From: an uncultured Eubacteriales bacterium
GTDB lineage: Bacteria > Bacillota > Clostridia > Oscillospirales > CAG-272
Assembly (NCBI GenBank): GCA_934462885.1
Contig: CAKSJC010000094.1
Coordinates: 1 to 6,536, forward strand
Length of the DNA stretch: 6,536 nt
Direction of reading: 5' to 3'
Within the stretch, counting starts at the first letter, position 1. Every line of letters begins with the position of its first letter. The translations under genes were made by a program, and so were the position numbers. Below the pieces are notes generated by a model. That model saw nothing but the letters and a program-made list of their open reading frames with translations. It was not told where the DNA came from and searched no databases. This document shows positions 5,642-6,536 of this stretch, piece by piece.

Positions 5642-5995
5642 ATGGCAAGAGTTAAAGGCGCAATGATGACGCGCAAAAGAAGAAATAAAGTCTTAAAGGC
5701 AGCAAAAGGTTACTGGGGTTCTAAGAGCAAGCACTTCAAGATGGCTAAACAGGCCGTAATGAAGAGCGGTAACTACGCATATATCGGACGCAAGCAGAAG
5801 AAGAGAGAATTCCGCGCTCTTTGGATCACTCGTATTTCTGCTCAGGCAAAGGTGAACGGCATCAATTATTCGAGCCTTATGCATGGTTTGAAACTTGCCG
5901 GTGTTGACCTCAACCGTAAGATGCTCGCTGAGCTTGCAGTTAGCGATAAGGAAGCGTTCGCCGCTCTCGTCGAAACTGCAAAGGCAGCTCTCTAA
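5642..5995 (+). CDS. rplT: 50S ribosomal protein L20
   Basis: L20 binds 23S rRNA early in 50S assembly, and in Firmicutes and enterobacteria it also represses its own operon. The 117-residue product is full length for bL20. The extended basic N-terminal arm (about 1-60) carries RVKGAMMTRKRRNKVLKAAKGYWGSKSK and YAYIGRKQKKREFRALWI. The compact C-terminal domain (about 65-117) contains RISAQAKVNGINYSSLMHGLK and the helix LNRKMLAELAV, followed by AFAALVE. AAAGGA at 5625-5630 lies 11 nt before the ATG, a slightly long spacing. The 43-bp gap after rpmI contains an exact 6-bp inverted repeat, ACTTAA (5601-5606) and TTAAGT (5615-5620), just before that site. Its product is the likely ligand of the leader upstream of infC. 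Confidence 0.98.
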   Translation: MARVKGAMMTRKRRNKVLKAAKGYWGSKSKHFKMAKQAVMKSGNYAYIGRKQKKREFRALWITRISAQAKVNGINYSSLMHGLKLAGVDLNRKMLAELAVSDKEAFAALVETAKAAL

Positions 5996-6003
5996 TCGAA
6001 CAT

Positions 6004-6034
6004 AAAGGGGTGTCGCGGCTTGTGACGCCCCTTT
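6004..6034 (+). terminator. Terminator-like hairpin after rplT
   Basis: AAAGGGGTGTC (6004-6014) pairs with GACGCCCCTTT (6024-6034), with one G-U pair. A further G-U and C-G pair closes a 5-nt loop. The stem is strong, but only three T end it before GTAATATT, so read-through into the next gene is plausible. Confidence 0.75.
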
Positions 6035-6055
6035 GTAATATTAACTTTGGTTTAC

Positions 6056-6536
6056 ATGGAATTAAAAGCTTTTATAGAAAAATACCGTGCAGAAGTTATA
6101 AAATCAAAAACAAACCCGAAAATAATATCATGGTCCAAGCTGTCCGAAAAAAAATATCGCGACAGCTTATGCTTGTTTGCCGCCGATGGTATTAAACTTG
6201 CACAAGAGGCGCTTCTGTATGCGGATGTGCAGTTTCTTGCAGTGTCGGAGAAAGCTGTACTTAATGACATAGCACTTCCTGCGGCTGACGAGGCTGCGCG
6301 CTTAAACGTGCAGACTGTTCTTTTGCCGGATCCGACTTTTGAAAAAATAACCGATGAAAAAGCGCCGCAAGGCGTTGTTGCGATTGTAAAATACTCTGAT
6401 AAGCTTCATAAGAAAAGCGGCTTTGCAGAATGGCAAAGAGGTAAGCGGCTTATAATGCTTAACGAAATACGCGACCCCGGAAATCTCGGAACGATTCTTC
6501 GTTCTGCGGAAGCTTTCGGAGCAGGCGGAGCTATCC
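6056..6536 (+). CDS. SpoU/TrmH-family RNA 2'-O-methyltransferase, 5' part
   Basis: The reading frame is open from ATG at 6056 to the window edge, giving 160 residues of a protein usually about 260 long. Residues 1-115 look like the substrate-binding N-terminal domain that precedes SpoU enzymes, ending with KAPQGVVAIV (102-111). NEIRDPGNLGTILRSAEAFG (136-155) is the unmistakable SpoU motif 1, with N136, R139, N143 and R149; the SAM-binding knot motifs 2 and 3 lie beyond the window. The enzyme would transfer a methyl group from S-adenosylmethionine to a ribose 2'-OH of rRNA or tRNA; the target nucleotide cannot be told. It begins only 21 bp after the hairpin following rplT, and I see no ribosome binding site before the ATG or before an in-frame TTG at 6047. 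A gene of this family commonly sits near translation genes such as pheS, which fits. Confidence 0.93.
   Translation, partial: MELKAFIEKYRAEVIKSKTNPKIISWSKLSEKKYRDSLCLFAADGIKLAQEALLYADVQFLAVSEKAVLNDIALPAADEAARLNVQTVLLPDPTFEKITDEKAPQGVVAIVKYSDKLHKKSGFAEWQRGKRLIMLNEIRDPGNLGTILRSAEAFGAGGAI

Noticed and set aside
6010..6195. Plus-strand 61-codon frame after rplT
   Set aside because: It starts inside the terminator hairpin and overlaps the methyltransferase gene in another frame.
1..6536. tRNA or rRNA genes, CRISPR array, insertion sequences, phage or defence genes
   Set aside because: No cloverleaf, regular repeat-spacer pattern, transposase or nuclease motif was seen on either strand.

Overview
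The window reads as ordinary chromosomal DNA of an endospore-forming Clostridia-type Firmicute. The evidence is the AT-leaning composition, strong GGAGG-type ribosome binding sites, an intact sporulation sigma factor of the SigK type, and the Firmicute arrangement infC-rpmI-rplT preceded by an attenuator-like leader. A finer taxonomic placement cannot be read from the sequence.

Left part (1-3246): the tail of an unidentified gene, possibly a GntR/YtrA-type regulator, overlaps an ABC transporter ATPase gene (86-997). That gene in turn overlaps a permease gene of 740 codons (969-3191). The overlaps indicate one co-translated operon, and a bidirectional hairpin terminator at 3201-3246 closes it. 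The permease has about nine N-terminal membrane segments and a large C-terminal non-membrane domain. A perfect 26-bp palindrome lies inside its coding sequence.

Middle part (3247-4450): a small minus-strand membrane protein gene of the DUF378 (YuzA-like) family (3320-3532) diverges from sigK (3720-4400). SigK is uninterrupted and retains a hydrophobic N-terminal pro-sequence. A sigma-E-like promoter candidate lies in the divergent gap. A strong 12-bp hairpin follows sigK.

Right part (4451-6536): an AT-rich gap with small inverted repeats is followed by a perfect-consensus housekeeping promoter (TTGACA-17-TATAAT). Next comes a leader of about 120-140 nt ending in an intrinsic terminator, then infC, rpmI and rplT, encoding translation initiation factor IF3 and ribosomal proteins L35 and L20. 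infC starts at the rare codon ATT, placing the true N-terminus 18 codons upstream of the first ATG. A terminator follows rplT, and a SpoU/TrmH-family RNA methyltransferase gene begins at 6056 and runs off the window.

I found no clearly new multi-gene system. The most worthwhile points are the infC leader, which looks like an L20-type attenuator with a visible alternative pairing, the AUU start of infC, the long palindrome inside the permease gene, and the unexplained inverted repeats between sigK and the infC promoter.
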